From Terrisporobacter petrolearius (lineage in GTDB: Bacteria; Bacillota; Clostridia; Peptostreptococcales; Peptostreptococcaceae), in assembly GCF_020748185.1 (NCBI RefSeq), contig NZ_JAHZMO010000008.1:62001-126000 (forward strand): a stretch of 64,000 bases of DNA, read 5' to 3'. Below, piece after piece: positions 1-9,257 of this stretch. The translations under genes and the position numbers were made by a program. Numbering within the stretch: the stretch's first letter is position 1; every line of letters begins with the position of its first letter. The notes under the pieces are model-generated. The model was not told the origin of the DNA. It searched no databases and saw only the letters and a list, made by a program, of their open reading frames with translations.

Positions 1-203
1 CTACTGATTTCTCTAAATTTGGAATTACCCAAAAAGAGCTGGAGGTTATTACTCTTATAGCTGAAGGTCTTAGTAACAAGGAAATTGCTAATATTCTTTT
101 TTTAAGTGAAGGTACTGTTAGAAATACCCTTAGCAATATTCTACAAAAGTTAAACTTGAGAGATAGAACCCAGGTAGCTATTTTTTATTATAAAAACTTA
201 TAA
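1..203 (+). CDS. LuxR/NarL-type response regulator, C-terminal end (partial)
   Basis: The reading frame is open from the window edge (codons in phase from position 3) to a TAA at 201-203. It encodes about 66 residues forming a complete LuxR-type helix-turn-helix: ITQKELEVITLIAEGLSNKE, then IANILFLSEGTVRNTLSNIL, then a KLNLRDR segment. In this family that order marks the DNA-binding effector domain of NarL/DesR-like response regulators, and the receiver domain would lie upstream of the window. It probably acts with a sensor kinase outside the window. It is followed by a strong hairpin at 259-312 and converges on the peptide transporter gene. Whether a receiver domain is really present cannot be seen. 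Confidence 0.85.
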   Translation, partial: TDFSKFGITQKELEVITLIAEGLSNKEIANILFLSEGTVRNTLSNILQKLNLRDRTQVAIFYYKNL

Positions 204-258
204 AATCTCAGCCAAGGACCTTGGTCAAATAATATTATAATATCCTAATAAATAAAAT

Positions 259-312
259 AGGCCCTATAAAGTAAGACACATAAAATGTGCTACTTGTATA
301 GGGCCCTCTTTA
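259..312. terminator. bidirectional terminator
   Basis: An inverted repeat, GGCCCTATA (from 260) with TATAGGGCC (ending 305), continues inward with AAGTA/TACTT and AT-rich flanks on both sides. It lies between two convergent genes and can end both transcripts. Confidence 0.75.
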
Positions 313-341
313 ATTTATCATAAAATTAAACTAATTTAATA

Positions 342-1694
342 TTATTCTACTAAAGTATTGAATTTCTTATCTAATGACCATAATACTACACCACAGATAA
401 GAACTATTGCTCCAACTATACCATATGCTGGTGCAAATGAGTATTTACCTAAATATTCATATAAGTATCCATAAGACTTACCTGCTATAAATATTGCAAA
501 TGGCCATACTCCTAGCATAAGTCCTAAAACTCTAGGTGGTGAGAACTTAGATATAAATGAGTTTCCTAGTGGTGAGAATACCATTTCACCAAGAGACATC
601 AATACACCTACTGCCACAATCCACATTAAGTTTGCTTGATTTTCTCCTCTTATTATTTCAGCTCCAGCCATTATTACAAATGCTACACCAAGAAGTAACA
701 TACCAAGTGCAGTTTTCTTAAACATACTTAAATCACCTTTTGGTGATTTTGCACGTTTAGTCCATACAGCAGCAAGTATTGGTCCAAAAGTTATACAGCA
801 TAAAGCATTTAGTGAGTCAAACCATGCAGATGGTACTGTAAAGTTACCAATCATCCAGTTTGCTTTGTTAGCATAATCAAAGTCAGGACCCCAGTGATAC
901 ATTATTGGCATGTATGTTAAGTACCATACAACCCAGAAGATTACAGAGAATAAAGTTACAAGGAAAATAGCTCCAATTCTATGTTTTTCTTGCTTAGTTA
1001 AAGGTTCGCTATCACTCTTTTGCTTGTCTTTTTCACTTTCAATATTTGTTTCGTTGATTTTAAATGGTTTTTTACCTATATCTCCGAAATATGTTCTTCC
1101 TCCAAATATTAACCATAGAGTATCAAGGAATAATAATAGAGCACAAACTATAAATGTTGGTCCAAAACCTATTCCATAAGCTACAAAAGATATAGCTGTA
1201 GTACCTATAAATGAACCTATATTTACAAATGAATATTGAATTGTAAATGCTGAATCCAGTTGATCCTTATCTTCAAATAATCTACCATTTATACCTGATA
1301 TATTACCTTTAAATAAACCTGTTCCAATAGAAACTAAAATAATCATTAACCATATCATTGCGACTGAGCCTTGTGTTGCAGATTGCCATCCACATAAATA
1401 TCCAAGACCCATTAATAGTGTTCCCAAAGGAACACAAATTCTAGGACTTACCCATCTGTCAGCTATCCATCCACCAATTATAGGTGTTAAGTATGTAAAT
1501 GCTACTAAGTTTGCACTCATTTTTGCACCATCTGTGTCAGTTAAGCCTAAACCACCTTCAACCAATGTTTTTGCAACAAATAATGCAATTAGCCATTTAC
1601 AAGAATAAAATGCCATACGCTCTAATGTAAATGAAAATGCACATACATAAAAGCCTTTAGGATATTTCTTCTTTGTTTTTACAGTGTTATCCAT
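342..1694 (-). CDS. POT/PTR2-family proton-coupled oligopeptide transporter
   Basis: The 450-residue MFS-type membrane protein has about 12-14 hydrophobic segments. The N-terminal YPKGFY..FTLERMAFYS region corresponds to the family's ExxERFxYY proton-coupling motif. Further support comes from TPIIGGWIADRW between helices 2 and 3 and FKGNISG in helix 4. POT proteins import di- and tripeptides with protons. A charged linker (KINETNIESEKDKQKSDSEP) separates the two six-helix bundles. The first Glu of ExxER is Phe here, so this is a divergent subgroup and coupling or substrate may differ. The ATG is preceded by AGGAGGGG. The gene is monocistronic, ending in a shared terminator. The family call is firm; the substrate is inferred. 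Confidence 0.85.
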   Translation of the reverse strand: MDNTVKTKKKYPKGFYVCAFSFTLERMAFYSCKWLIALFVAKTLVEGGLGLTDTDGAKMSANLVAFTYLTPIIGGWIADRWVSPRICVPLGTLLMGLGYLCGWQSATQGSVAMIWLMIILVSIGTGLFKGNISGINGRLFEDKDQLDSAFTIQYSFVNIGSFIGTTAISFVAYGIGFGPTFIVCALLLFLDTLWLIFGGRTYFGDIGKKPFKINETNIESEKDKQKSDSEPLTKQEKHRIGAIFLVTLFSVIFWVVWYLTYMPIMYHWGPDFDYANKANWMIGNFTVPSAWFDSLNALCCITFGPILAAVWTKRAKSPKGDLSMFKKTALGMLLLGVAFVIMAGAEIIRGENQANLMWIVAVGVLMSLGEMVFSPLGNSFISKFSPPRVLGLMLGVWPFAIFIAGKSYGYLYEYLGKYSFAPAYGIVGAIVLICGVVLWSLDKKFNTLVE

Positions 1695-1859
1695 ATTTCC
1701 CCTCCTAATTTTTTGTCTCTGTCAATACATTTATGCCCCTAAAAGGAGGATATCAGAAATTATATATACGGTCAATCATTTATATATAATTATTTTTGTA
1801 TACAATATAATCAACACAATATGCTTGAAAAATATAATTTTAAGGGATACAAATTTTTA

Positions 1860-2525
1860 TTATTGATTACTTTCACATTCTAAAATTTCAAGGATTTTAT
1901 TTTCTTTTAGAATATTATTATAAAATTCATTGTTTTTTTCTAACACCATCTCACACCATTTATTTGCTTCCTTTAAATCTTTTTTTACATAAATACCATG
2001 ACAATGCATGGCTACCAACTCCAGTTGAGCATACACATATCCTTGCCTAGCAGATTCTTTAAATAATTCCAAACCTTGCTCATAATCTTGCGCTACATAT
2101 AATCCATCAAAATACATTTCACCTAATCTGAAATAAGCATCAGCAACTCCTTTTTGTGCCGCCTTATTAAAATATAAATAGGCGGTTTTGTAGTCTATGC
2201 CAATACCTTGTCCTTCTCTATACATTAGTCCTGCAAAATACAATCCTTGCTTATTATCCTTCTTTGCACATTCTTCAAAATAAAAGAAAGACTTTTCGTA
2301 GTTTTTTTCCACACCTCTACCTTCATAATACATACATCCAAGCATTATTTGAGCATTAATATTTGAGCCTTGTGCAGATTTTTCAAACCACATGAATGCT
2401 TTTTTGTAATTTTGTTCAAAGACCTCCCCATTGTAATACTTTAGCCCCACACTAAAGCACTCTTGATAATATTTAACATCATTTTGCAGTCTATTATCAA
2501 GTATAGTCTTTTGGTTTAAAACCAT
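1860..2525 (-). CDS. Sel1-like repeat (TPR-related) protein
   Basis: The 221-residue protein is made of about five Sel1-like repeats of 36 residues. Each carries the A-x(n)-LG-xMYxxGxGVxxDYxxA pattern, for example AQIMLGCMYYEGRGVEKNYE and AYFRLGEMYFDGLYVAQDYE. There is no signal peptide or membrane segment, so it is probably cytosolic. Sel1 repeats form alpha-solenoids that mediate protein-protein contacts, and no enzymatic function is implied. The ATG follows a GGGGGG ribosome site. It is not clearly in an operon, and the partner is unknown. Confidence 0.8.
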   Translation of the reverse strand: MVLNQKTILDNRLQNDVKYYQECFSVGLKYYNGEVFEQNYKKAFMWFEKSAQGSNINAQIMLGCMYYEGRGVEKNYEKSFFYFEECAKKDNKQGLYFAGLMYREGQGIGIDYKTAYLYFNKAAQKGVADAYFRLGEMYFDGLYVAQDYEQGLELFKESARQGYVYAQLELVAMHCHGIYVKKDLKEANKWCEMVLEKNNEFYNNILKENKILEILECESNQ

Positions 2526-2746
2526 CTAAATCCCCCCTGATTAAACACATTATATATAATAAAATAAGAACACCCCATTAGTTACTTATTCTATACACAC
2601 ATTAATTTTAATAATTAATCATTTTTAGATATTTTAAGTTTATTAATTTGTAACTTACTATAAGTTTACTATGTTTTTTCACTTTTTCATATTATTATAA
2701 AGAATCTTTCCAGCTTTTATCATCATGTACTCTATCTTAATTCAGT

Positions 2747-2786
2747 AAAAAATATTAAAGAGCTGCCTAAATAAGACAGCTCCATA
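2747..2786 (-). terminator. intrinsic terminator of the 2807-4315 gene
   Basis: On the minus strand GAGCTGTC, a seven-base loop and GGCAGCTC form a stem followed by TTTAATATTTTTT. Confidence 0.75.
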
Positions 2787-2806
2787 ATTAGTAATTAAAA
2801 AGGTAA

Positions 2807-4315
2807 TTACCAATTAATTTTATTAACTTTTTTTCTAACAGTATATCTGCCAGTCATTGGTTGGAAAAACTCTTGAATTTGTGGCATATATGGCTGTAAT
2901 TTGGCAAGCTCTTTTTCTAGTTCTTTTTTAATTGCATCTAAATCCCACTTTTTATAATTATCACAATAACAATGTCCACATTGAGAAGCTTTCCAAACTT
3001 CTAGCCCTTGATATGGATTTGCTGTGCCTATATATAAATCATTATCACTGTCTACAAATAATATTCTTCCACCATAGTTATATCTGTTATCTAATCCATT
3101 TAAAAATACTGGATCAAAATCTAGTCCATTTTTAGATACATATAAATTAAATCCAAATGGATATTTAAATCTATTTAGTAGTTCTACAACAAGTTCATAT
3201 ATTCCTATTAAAATATCTACTATCCATCCTGGCAAAGGTATATTTTGTCTATTAGCTAATAATAACTCTAATATAAGTTGCATATTTGTAGAATCATCAA
3301 AAGTACTTACAAATAATTTATTCTCATATTCTTGTATTTGCCAAGCATATACGTTAAATGGATTAAAAAATCCTGACCAAATTCCAGATACACTATCTGG
3401 TCCTACTACTACTTCGTAATTGTCATATTTATCTATTCTTACTATATCGCAGCCTCTTGGTATAGCCCATGCTAGTGGCAATTCTTTAGTACCACTTACA
3501 TATAGATGATTTTTGAAAACTCCCATACTCAATGAATATACGTTATCTTCATCACCAAAACCATTGTCTACTACAAGTGTCCAATCATTAACTTCAGGCT
3601 CTTCTTTATTAGTTCTCCATACTTGAACTCCAGCATCTGTACTTGTTGCCACATATATACGTCTGTTGAAAACAGCCATATTGGAGATTGCCCCTTGAGG
3701 GTTTTTATCTGGATCTGTTCCTTGTGGAGTTTCTAACTTCCATGGGAAGAACTCAGGATCTTTACTACTATACAGTAAAGTTTCTGATCCCATACCTGTT
3801 TCATCTATTGCTGCCAAATATAACTTACCTTTATGAACTACCATAGCTCTTGAGGAAGTTCCAGTTATAGTACTATTTGGTAAAACATCAGAAAGCACCG
3901 GCTCCCATATTACACCATTAACTGATTTGTAAACTTGCATATATCCTTCAGTAGCTGCTGATGCTGCATAAAGAGCTGGATTTCCATCAAAAGGTCTAAA
4001 ATTAACCATATATCTAAATCCGTATTCTCTTTCCTCTTCAACTGTAAAAACTTTTTCCCAAGAATCTGGACAGTCTTTTTTATATCTCCAGATTTCAGCT
4101 CTATTATCTTGATCTGGCGCATATATGGATGTTGGTATATTTAAACTACCTCCAAAATAAGTCTGAAGTATTACTAATAGTATATTTCTACCTGTTCCCA
4201 CATATATATAGTCATCTAGTTCACTCATAGACCAACAATAATTATTTTGTCTAGCATTTTCTAGATCATTATAATCCAATCCATTAACTGGTGTTAAATT
4301 TTTAAATTTATACAT
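2807..4315 (-). CDS. hypothetical protein, probable beta-propeller-like fold
   Basis: The 502-residue soluble protein has no signal peptide or clear membrane helix. Blades seem to recur as [LI]YV[GS]T..., for example DDYIYVGTGRN, GKLYLAAIDET, RRIYVATSTDAGVQVWRT, NHLYVSGTKE, NKLFVSTFDD and NDLYIGTANPYQGLEVWK. These are typical of WD/kelch/sialidase-type propeller blades that open with a strand and end with a Trp-containing segment. A Cys/His cluster (QCGHCYCDNYKKW) follows the last blade, then a Lys/Glu-rich helix. No catalytic motif was recognised. The ATG is preceded by a weak GGTGGA site. The gene appears monocistronic. The propeller reading is an inference from repeat spacing and the function is unknown. 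Confidence 0.65.
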   Translation of the reverse strand: MYKFKNLTPVNGLDYNDLENARQNNYCWSMSELDDYIYVGTGRNILLVILQTYFGGSLNIPTSIYAPDQDNRAEIWRYKKDCPDSWEKVFTVEEEREYGFRYMVNFRPFDGNPALYAASAATEGYMQVYKSVNGVIWEPVLSDVLPNSTITGTSSRAMVVHKGKLYLAAIDETGMGSETLLYSSKDPEFFPWKLETPQGTDPDKNPQGAISNMAVFNRRIYVATSTDAGVQVWRTNKEEPEVNDWTLVVDNGFGDEDNVYSLSMGVFKNHLYVSGTKELPLAWAIPRGCDIVRIDKYDNYEVVVGPDSVSGIWSGFFNPFNVYAWQIQEYENKLFVSTFDDSTNMQLILELLLANRQNIPLPGWIVDILIGIYELVVELLNRFKYPFGFNLYVSKNGLDFDPVFLNGLDNRYNYGGRILFVDSDNDLYIGTANPYQGLEVWKASQCGHCYCDNYKKWDLDAIKKELEKELAKLQPYMPQIQEFFQPMTGRYTVRKKVNKINW

Positions 4316-4468
4316 TATTCCACCAACTTTTTATTAATATAAGTAGGTATTTTAAATAAACGCCTACTTATAACAATATATGCTATATTTCGTCAATATG
4401 TTTATGAATTTTAAAAATTTATGTTATACTTATAAATAAATCAATCTATGCTTTTAAGGAGAGTAGCT

Positions 4469-4972
4469 ATGAGAGAAATAAAAATAAATAAAATTTCAAT
4501 AAATACCTTTTTATTATTTGTTGATATACCACTATTACTATTGTTAAGTAAAAATCTTTATATTGATAAAATTTTTATATATATTAATATTAGGCTTATT
4601 ATGATTTGCATTATTCCTTTAATACTAATATTTAAACTACTAAAAACTACTATAGTCATATTAAAAAAATACGGATTTTTTAGTAAGGTAGTATCCTTAG
4701 CAACTTTAAAAAAAAGCATTTCGAATATGACTCATACTTACAAAGACTTTTTAAGTCTTCTTATATTCTATATTGAATGTAATATACTTATGATTCTATT
4801 TATATACTCTATGGAAAGAGCCAAACTCATATTATTATCATCAAATAATATGGCTATTTTTCTTACAGTAATATCATTAAATATTGTGCTAGTATTAATA
4901 AATAAATATATAAACAAACGATGTGAAACTATTTTAAATCTTTACGAAGAAAAAAAGAATATGGCTGTTTAG
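4469..4972 (+). CDS. small hypothetical membrane protein (4 predicted TM)
   Basis: This start was chosen because AAGGAGAG (4456-4463) sits just upstream of the ATG at 4469. The in-frame ATG at 4448 lies before that site and has no ribosome site of its own. The product is about 167 residues with four hydrophobic stretches: FLLFVDIPLLLLLSK, LIMICIIPLILIFKLL, LLIFYIECNILMILFIYS and FLTVISLNIVLVLI. It has a basic, Lys-rich C-terminus. No family is recognised. It converges with mgtA across a shared terminator. Confidence 0.65.
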   Translation: MREIKINKISINTFLLFVDIPLLLLLSKNLYIDKIFIYINIRLIMICIIPLILIFKLLKTTIVILKKYGFFSKVVSLATLKKSISNMTHTYKDFLSLLIFYIECNILMILFIYSMERAKLILLSSNNMAIFLTVISLNIVLVLINKYINKRCETILNLYEEKKNMAV

Positions 4973-4975
4973 TAC

Positions 4976-5013
4976 TAAAAAAAGCTACTAATATTAAATT
5001 AGTAGCTTTTTTC
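4976..5013. terminator. bidirectional terminator
   Basis: AAAGCTACTAAT pairs with ATTAGTAGCTTT, flanked by A-rich and T-rich tracts, between the convergent membrane-protein and mgtA genes. Confidence 0.85.
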
Positions 5014-5024
5014 AACTCTATATA

Positions 5025-7805
5025 CTACATTAAGCTACCACAACGCTTAACATATACTTTTTTCAAAATTGTTACTAAGCACATATATAAAAATACTGTA
5101 GCTCCCAAGTATAAGAAGTATACTCCTGGAAGTGGAACAAAACCAAGTGCCTTTCCAAATGGTGTAAAAGGAATAACTGTTAATAATCCTATTCCACCAC
5201 AAGTAAGAAGAGTTAAAGATGCTGACGCTCTGCTTTGAATAAAAGGAATTTTTTGAGTTCTAATCATATGGATTACCAATGTTTGTGTCCACATAGACTC
5301 TACAAACCAACCTGCTTGGAACATTGCTACATAAGTTGCCTTCATATCTAATCCAGCAAACACACCACTTTGAATAATTGTTCCATCTGCAATTGTATTA
5401 TATAATGCTCCATTAGAAACAAATTGCGGACATATTATAAAGTACATTATCAAGTATGTTGTCCAGTCAAATACAGAACTTGTTGGTCCAATCCAAAGCA
5501 TAAAACTCCCAATTGATGAAGCATCCCAAGCTTTTGGTTCTTTAATAAATTCTTCATCAACATTATCCCATGGAATAGCTATACAAGATATATCATAAAT
5601 TAAGTTTAACATTATAAGATGAACACTCATCATTGGTAAGAATGGAAGTAATGCACTTGCAGCTAATACTGAAAACATATTTCCAAAGTTTGATGATGCT
5701 GTCATTTTAATATATTTAATCATATTAGCATAAGTTTTACGTCCTTCAATAATACCTTCTTCTAATACCATTAAACTTTTTTCTAATAAAATTACATCTG
5801 CTGATTCTTTTGCAATATCAACGGCAGTATCTACAGAAATTCCCACATCTGCTGATTTCATAGCTACAGCATCATTAATACCATCTCCCATAAATCCAAC
5901 TGTATGACCATTTTCTCTTAACACAGTAACAATTGTTGATTTTTGCTCTGGTGAAAGTTTAGCAAATACTGTAGTTTCTTCAACTGCTTTCTTTAATTCA
6001 TTTGATGACATTTTTTCTATATCAGATCCTAATAATATATTTTCTACTTTTAAACCAACTTGACGACAAATACAACGAGTAACTTTTTCATTGTCTCCAG
6101 TTAATATCTTTGTTGTCACTCCGTGTTCTTTCAATACTCTAATAGCATCTTTAGTGCTTTCTTTTGGTGGATCAAGGAATGCCAAGTATCCTAGCAATAC
6201 CATTTCACATTCATCTTTTACTCCAAATGATCCAACTGGAGATGGGTTTGTTTTTTGAGCTAAACCAATTACTCTCATTCCATCTTCATTTAAATCATTT
6301 ACCCTAGCAAGAATTTCTTTTTTTACTTTTGTTGTAAGGGGCATTATTTCACCATTGTACTCTGCAAAATCACATATGGATAACATTTCTTCTACGGCAC
6401 CTTTTGTAATCATTTGAGATTTTCCACTTGAATCCTCTATTACTACACTTAAGCGACGACGTGTAAAATCAAATGGTATTTCATCCACTTTGTGATAAGC
6501 TTCTGATAAATCTGTCAATGTCTTATCCTTAGCTTCTTCCTCTTCTGTTCTAGAAATAATTGCTCTATCCATTAAATTTTTATATCCTGTTTGGAAAAAA
6601 CTATTTAAATATGCATGACGCAATATACGAGAATCTTCTTCGCCATGTAAATCCATATAATACTCCAAAACAACTTTATCTTGAGTTAGTGTTCCTGTTT
6701 TATCAGTACAAAGTATATCCATAGCTCCAAAATTTTGAATAGAATTTAAATTTTTAATAATTGTTTTTTTCTTAGACATGGCAACTGCACCTTTTGCAAG
6801 ACAAGTTGTCACTATCATTGGTAGCATCTCTGGAGTTAATCCTACTGCCACAGAAATGGCAAATAAGAAAGCTTCTAACCAATCACCCTTTGTTATTCCA
6901 TTTACAAAGAACACAATAGGTACCATTATTAACATAAATCTAATTAATACCCAAGATACTGCATTTACACCTTTTGTAAAGTTAGTTTCAACGGCTTCTC
7001 CTGCTACCGATTTAGCCATTGAGCCAAACATTGTGTTGTCTCCAACTGCTATTACTACTGCTTTAGCAGAGCCACTGATAACATTACTACCCATAAATGC
7101 AAGGTTGTGATATTCTGTTATAATATCGTAGTCTTTTGTAGCCTTAGTATGAACCTTTTCCACTGGTTCACTTTCTCCAGTAAGAGCAGATTGGCTTATA
7201 AACAAATCTTTTGCTTCAATTATACGAACATCTGCTGGCAACATATCTCCTGCTGACAAATGTATAATATCACCTGCTACTACCTCTTCTAGCGGAATTT
7301 CTTTTGGTCCCTTATCTTTTCTTTCCACTGAACATGTTGTAGTTATCATAGATAATAATTTTTCTGCTGCATTGCCTGAACGTGTTTCTTGAATATAGCG
7401 AAGTGCTCCTGATGCTATTACCATTGTCATAATAATAATTACTGTTAAAGGATCCACCTCGTCTAAAACTCCTTGAGTATAAGGTAATATAATATCTGTT
7501 ATTGTTGATACAATAGCAAGACAAAGCAGTATAATAGTAAATGGATTAACAAATGACTCTACTAATTTCTTTGTTAATGACTTTTTTCTTTCACCTGTTA
7601 TCTCATTTTTGCCATAAGTATTACGACTATTTATTACTTCTTTTTCTTCCATACCGTTGACAGAAGAATTTAATTTTTCTAATAAGACTTCAATATCTAA
7701 AGATGCTGCTGATTCTAATTTTTCCAAATTATAATTTTTATTAGCAACCTCTTGAGCAACCTTTCTTTTATCATTTAACTTTTCATTTCTTTTTATAGTA
7801 TTCAT
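5025..7805 (-). CDS. mgtA: magnesium-translocating P-type ATPase (MgtA/MgtB type)
   Basis: The 926-residue P3B-type ATPase imports Mg2+ into the cytosol. An N-terminal cation-ATPase domain ([13 protein letters not shown]) is followed by the actuator-loop motif TGES near residue 212. The phosphorylation motif is DKTGTLT with Asp near residue 367. The hinge motif is GDGIND ([12 protein letters not shown]). A C-terminal membrane bundle with [20 protein letters not shown] resembles MgtA. Length is typical of the family. The start ATG follows AAGGAGGT. It is the last gene of a unit led by an M-box riboswitch (8830-8983), which independently supports magnesium as substrate: low Mg2+ should permit read-through and expression. 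Confidence 0.95.
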   Translation of the reverse strand: MNTIKRNEKLNDKRKVAQEVANKNYNLEKLESAASLDIEVLLEKLNSSVNGMEEKEVINSRNTYGKNEITGERKKSLTKKLVESFVNPFTIILLCLAIVSTITDIILPYTQGVLDEVDPLTVIIIMTMVIASGALRYIQETRSGNAAEKLLSMITTTCSVERKDKGPKEIPLEEVVAGDIIHLSAGDMLPADVRIIEAKDLFISQSALTGESEPVEKVHTKATKDYDIITEYHNLAFMGSNVISGSAKAVVIAVGDNTMFGSMAKSVAGEAVETNFTKGVNAVSWVLIRFMLIMVPIVFFVNGITKGDWLEAFLFAISVAVGLTPEMLPMIVTTCLAKGAVAMSKKKTIIKNLNSIQNFGAMDILCTDKTGTLTQDKVVLEYYMDLHGEEDSRILRHAYLNSFFQTGYKNLMDRAIISRTEEEEAKDKTLTDLSEAYHKVDEIPFDFTRRRLSVVIEDSSGKSQMITKGAVEEMLSICDFAEYNGEIMPLTTKVKKEILARVNDLNEDGMRVIGLAQKTNPSPVGSFGVKDECEMVLLGYLAFLDPPKESTKDAIRVLKEHGVTTKILTGDNEKVTRCICRQVGLKVENILLGSDIEKMSSNELKKAVEETTVFAKLSPEQKSTIVTVLRENGHTVGFMGDGINDAVAMKSADVGISVDTAVDIAKESADVILLEKSLMVLEEGIIEGRKTYANMIKYIKMTASSNFGNMFSVLAASALLPFLPMMSVHLIMLNLIYDISCIAIPWDNVDEEFIKEPKAWDASSIGSFMLWIGPTSSVFDWTTYLIMYFIICPQFVSNGALYNTIADGTIIQSGVFAGLDMKATYVAMFQAGWFVESMWTQTLVIHMIRTQKIPFIQSRASASLTLLTCGGIGLLTVIPFTPFGKALGFVPLPGVYFLYLGATVFLYMCLVTILKKVYVKRCGSLM

Positions 7806-7879
7806 TTTTGATACCTCCTTAATTTTGTTTTAGAGCAACCTGATTTTTAGGCACAAAATTAAAGGAAGGAATGTGTAAA

Positions 7880-7990
7880 TTATTTATTATAAATTTGTGA
7901 TAAAAAATGAACTCTAGGAACTTCCTCATCATCATTATTAATAATTTTGCTTCCTTGACCTTCTATGCCTTCATTACTTTGGGAATCCAC
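7880..7990 (-). CDS. small ORF upstream of mgtA (36 aa, GTG start)
   Basis: A GTG at 7990-7988 follows AAGAGGTGA at a normal distance and opens a 36-codon frame ending in TAA at 7880-7882. An in-frame ATG at 7996 is too close to that ribosome site. The peptide begins M-D-S-Q-S-N-E-G, has an acidic centre (NNDDEE) and ends RVHFLSQIYNK. It is hydrophilic with no membrane helix. It lies about 75 nt upstream of mgtA in the M-box transcript. It could be a small accessory protein or a translated leader. It shares start context and a terminal HF..IY pattern with the small ORF at 8607-8729. The coding call rests on the ribosome site and context only. Confidence 0.5.
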   Translation of the reverse strand: MDSQSNEGIEGQGSKIINNDDEEVPRVHFLSQIYNK

Positions 7991-8077
7991 TTTCATCACC
8001 TCTTATCTTTCTTTTTAATATCTATATAAACTCTAAAAGCATTTAGCTTATTGAAATTTTCACATCTTTGTTAAAAA

Positions 8078-8395
8078 CTAATTTTCATATTTTTTTGATT
8101 TATCAATATACCATAGATTAATAGCACAACCTATTATCCAAATAACAATAAACCATTGAAATAAATTTTCTCTAAATTGTAATGAACACCCTGCTATGAA
8201 AAATATAATTGCTGCTATTAAAATTGCCACGCTTATATTTTGACAAAGTGGAATTATTCTTATTTTTCCTTTTTCTTCATCACTTAATCCTTCATAAGAT
8301 TTCATATATTTTAGTGCCTTTCCAGTGTATAGGGCAAATGACACAACCATAAATATAATACTAAACATAAATAAAACCATAATTTCTTTTAACAT
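8078..8395 (-). CDS. DUF3784-like small membrane protein in the M-box operon
   Basis: The ATG at 8395 is preceded by AAAGGAGA. A longer in-frame extension to 8449 has no ribosome site. The product has 105 residues with three hydrophobic segments: IMVLFMFSIIFMVVSFALYT, ISVAILIAAIIFFIAGCSL and WFIVIWIIGCAINLWYI. Between the first two is a loop reading KYMKSYEGLSDEEKGKIRII. That loop resembles the GYNTMSKEEKxKYD signature of DUF3784 proteins, which are small Firmicutes membrane proteins of unknown function. It lies downstream of the M-box terminator and upstream of mgtA, so its expression should follow Mg2+ limitation. A role beside the ATPase is inference. Confidence 0.65.
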   Translation of the reverse strand: MLKEIMVLFMFSIIFMVVSFALYTGKALKYMKSYEGLSDEEKGKIRIIPLCQNISVAILIAAIIFFIAGCSLQFRENLFQWFIVIWIIGCAINLWYIDKSKKYEN

Positions 8396-8504
8396 TTTCT
8401 CATTCTCCTTTCTTATACATCTTCTCATTTTTCTTAAAAAAGGCCACAAAAATACACCCCTTGTTCTCCAAAGTTTTTTTGCATAAATAAATAGTTAAAT
8501 TTAC

Positions 8505-8554
8505 TATTTTATTATTCCTTACCATTGGATATTTTATTATTCCTTACCATTGGA
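8505..8554. repeat. 25-bp perfect tandem duplication
   Basis: The 25-base unit at 8505-8529 is repeated exactly at 8530-8554. It lies in the M-box transcript between the small ORF (8607-8729) and the DUF3784-like gene. On the minus strand each copy holds ATGGTAAGGAAT, so it duplicates an AAGGAA motif and an ATG. Confidence 0.9.
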
Positions 8555-8606
8555 AATTATTAAGAGGTGTTTACTATTAATTGTTATATATAAAAATATT
8601 TTTATT

Positions 8607-8729
8607 TTAATAAATATATATCATGGGAGAAAAATGATACCAAATAGACACTCTAATCCCATATTCCAATTTTTGTTTTACGCCAACTATTTTCCAACAG
8701 TAATTACTACTATGACTACCTGATTCCAC
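8607..8729 (-). CDS. small ORF after the M-box terminator (40 aa, GTG start)
   Basis: A GTG at 8729-8727 follows AAGGAAGGTGAG with good spacing and opens 40 codons. The peptide begins M-E-S-G-S-H-S-S, is rich in Tyr and Trp, and ends RVSIWYHFSPMIYIY. Extending the frame upstream runs through the riboswitch terminator, so the GTG is the sensible start. It is the first translatable frame of the M-box transcript. It shares its GTG-GA(A/T)-TC start and RV..HF..IY ending with the small ORF just before mgtA. It could be a peptide partner or a leader peptide. No family is recognised. Confidence 0.4.
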   Translation of the reverse strand: MESGSHSSNYCWKIVGVKQKLEYGIRVSIWYHFSPMIYIY

Positions 8730-8764
8730 AATCTCACCTTCCTTCTTATTATTTTTAGAATTCA

Positions 8765-8805
8765 TTAAAAAAATCCCAGTTAAGCCATAGCTAAACAAGG
8801 ATTTG
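8765..8805 (-). terminator. M-box expression-platform terminator
   Basis: On the minus strand AAATCC..GTTTAGC, a short loop, GCTTAAC and GGGATTT form a long stem followed by a run of seven or more T. It lies directly downstream of the aptamer, as expected for a Mg2+-OFF transcriptional switch. Confidence 0.8.
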
Positions 8806-8829
8806 TATACAATAAATAATATATTAATA

Positions 8830-8983
8830 ATTCTCGTTCAAGCTTTAGCTTCTTAGGGCAATGTAATTGAATTAGAATACACCTTCTTTTTCCGATGCAT
8901 CCTGCTAACCATCTAATAGTGTTTCCACTATTTCGCGGCACCAACCCGTATCCCTAAGGTAACCTCACCTACCGATTTTTTTT
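8830..8983 (-). promoter_or_regulatory. M-box (ykoK) magnesium riboswitch
   Basis: Read on the minus strand, the element opens with GGTAGGTGAGG, then GGGATACGGGTTGGTGCCGC, then a variable hairpin (ATAGTGGAAACACTAT). This is followed by GGTTAGCAGGATGCAT and finally CTAAAGCTTGAACGAG. These blocks match in order the conserved M-box segments: GUUAGGUGAGG, GAUACGCUGCUGCC, GCAGCUGGAUGC and GCUAAAGCUCUACGA. The M-box binds several Mg2+ ions and, when bound, permits a terminator to form. Here that terminator is at 8765-8805 and mgtA is the distal gene. A consensus promoter lies directly upstream. Confidence 0.93.
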
Positions 8984-8996
8984 AACTTGTAATACC

Positions 8997-9026
8997 ATTA
9001 TATTAGCATTTTCAAATTAATGTCAA
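8997..9026 (-). promoter_or_regulatory. promoter of the M-box/mgtA operon
   Basis: On the minus strand a perfect -35 TTGACA (9026-9021) and perfect -10 TATAAT (9002-8997) are separated by 18 bases. Transcription would start near 8990, just before the aptamer. Confidence 0.85.
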
Positions 9027-9186
9027 GATATTTTTAAAATTCACACTATTATCTTTTCATAATTAAAACTTTTTCTGAGCATTTTATATTAAATTCTTAC
9101 ATAAGAAAAATTGTTCCAATACCAGCAATATAGTAGAGCGCAATTGTACATCATTCATAAGAATTTCATTTTTATAAACTTTCTAC

Positions 9187-9229
9187 TAAAAAAAGTCTAC
9201 CTTATTTTTATAAAGGCAGACTTTTATAT
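9187..9229 (-). terminator. terminator of the TSUP gene
   Basis: On the minus strand AAAAGTCTGCCTT pairs with AAGGTAGACTTTTTTT around an AT-rich loop. Confidence 0.8.
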
Positions 9230-9257
9230 TTTACTTAATAAAATTAATATTAAATTA

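Noticed and set aside
1684-1866. 60-codon plus-strand frame in the gap upstream of the POT gene
   Set aside because: Low-complexity AT-rich translation with no ribosome site; it covers the likely POT promoter.
8396-8458. N-terminal extension of the DUF3784-like gene and a 41-codon frame beginning in the 25-bp repeat
   Set aside because: Neither has a suitably spaced ribosome site, whereas the ATG at 8395 does.
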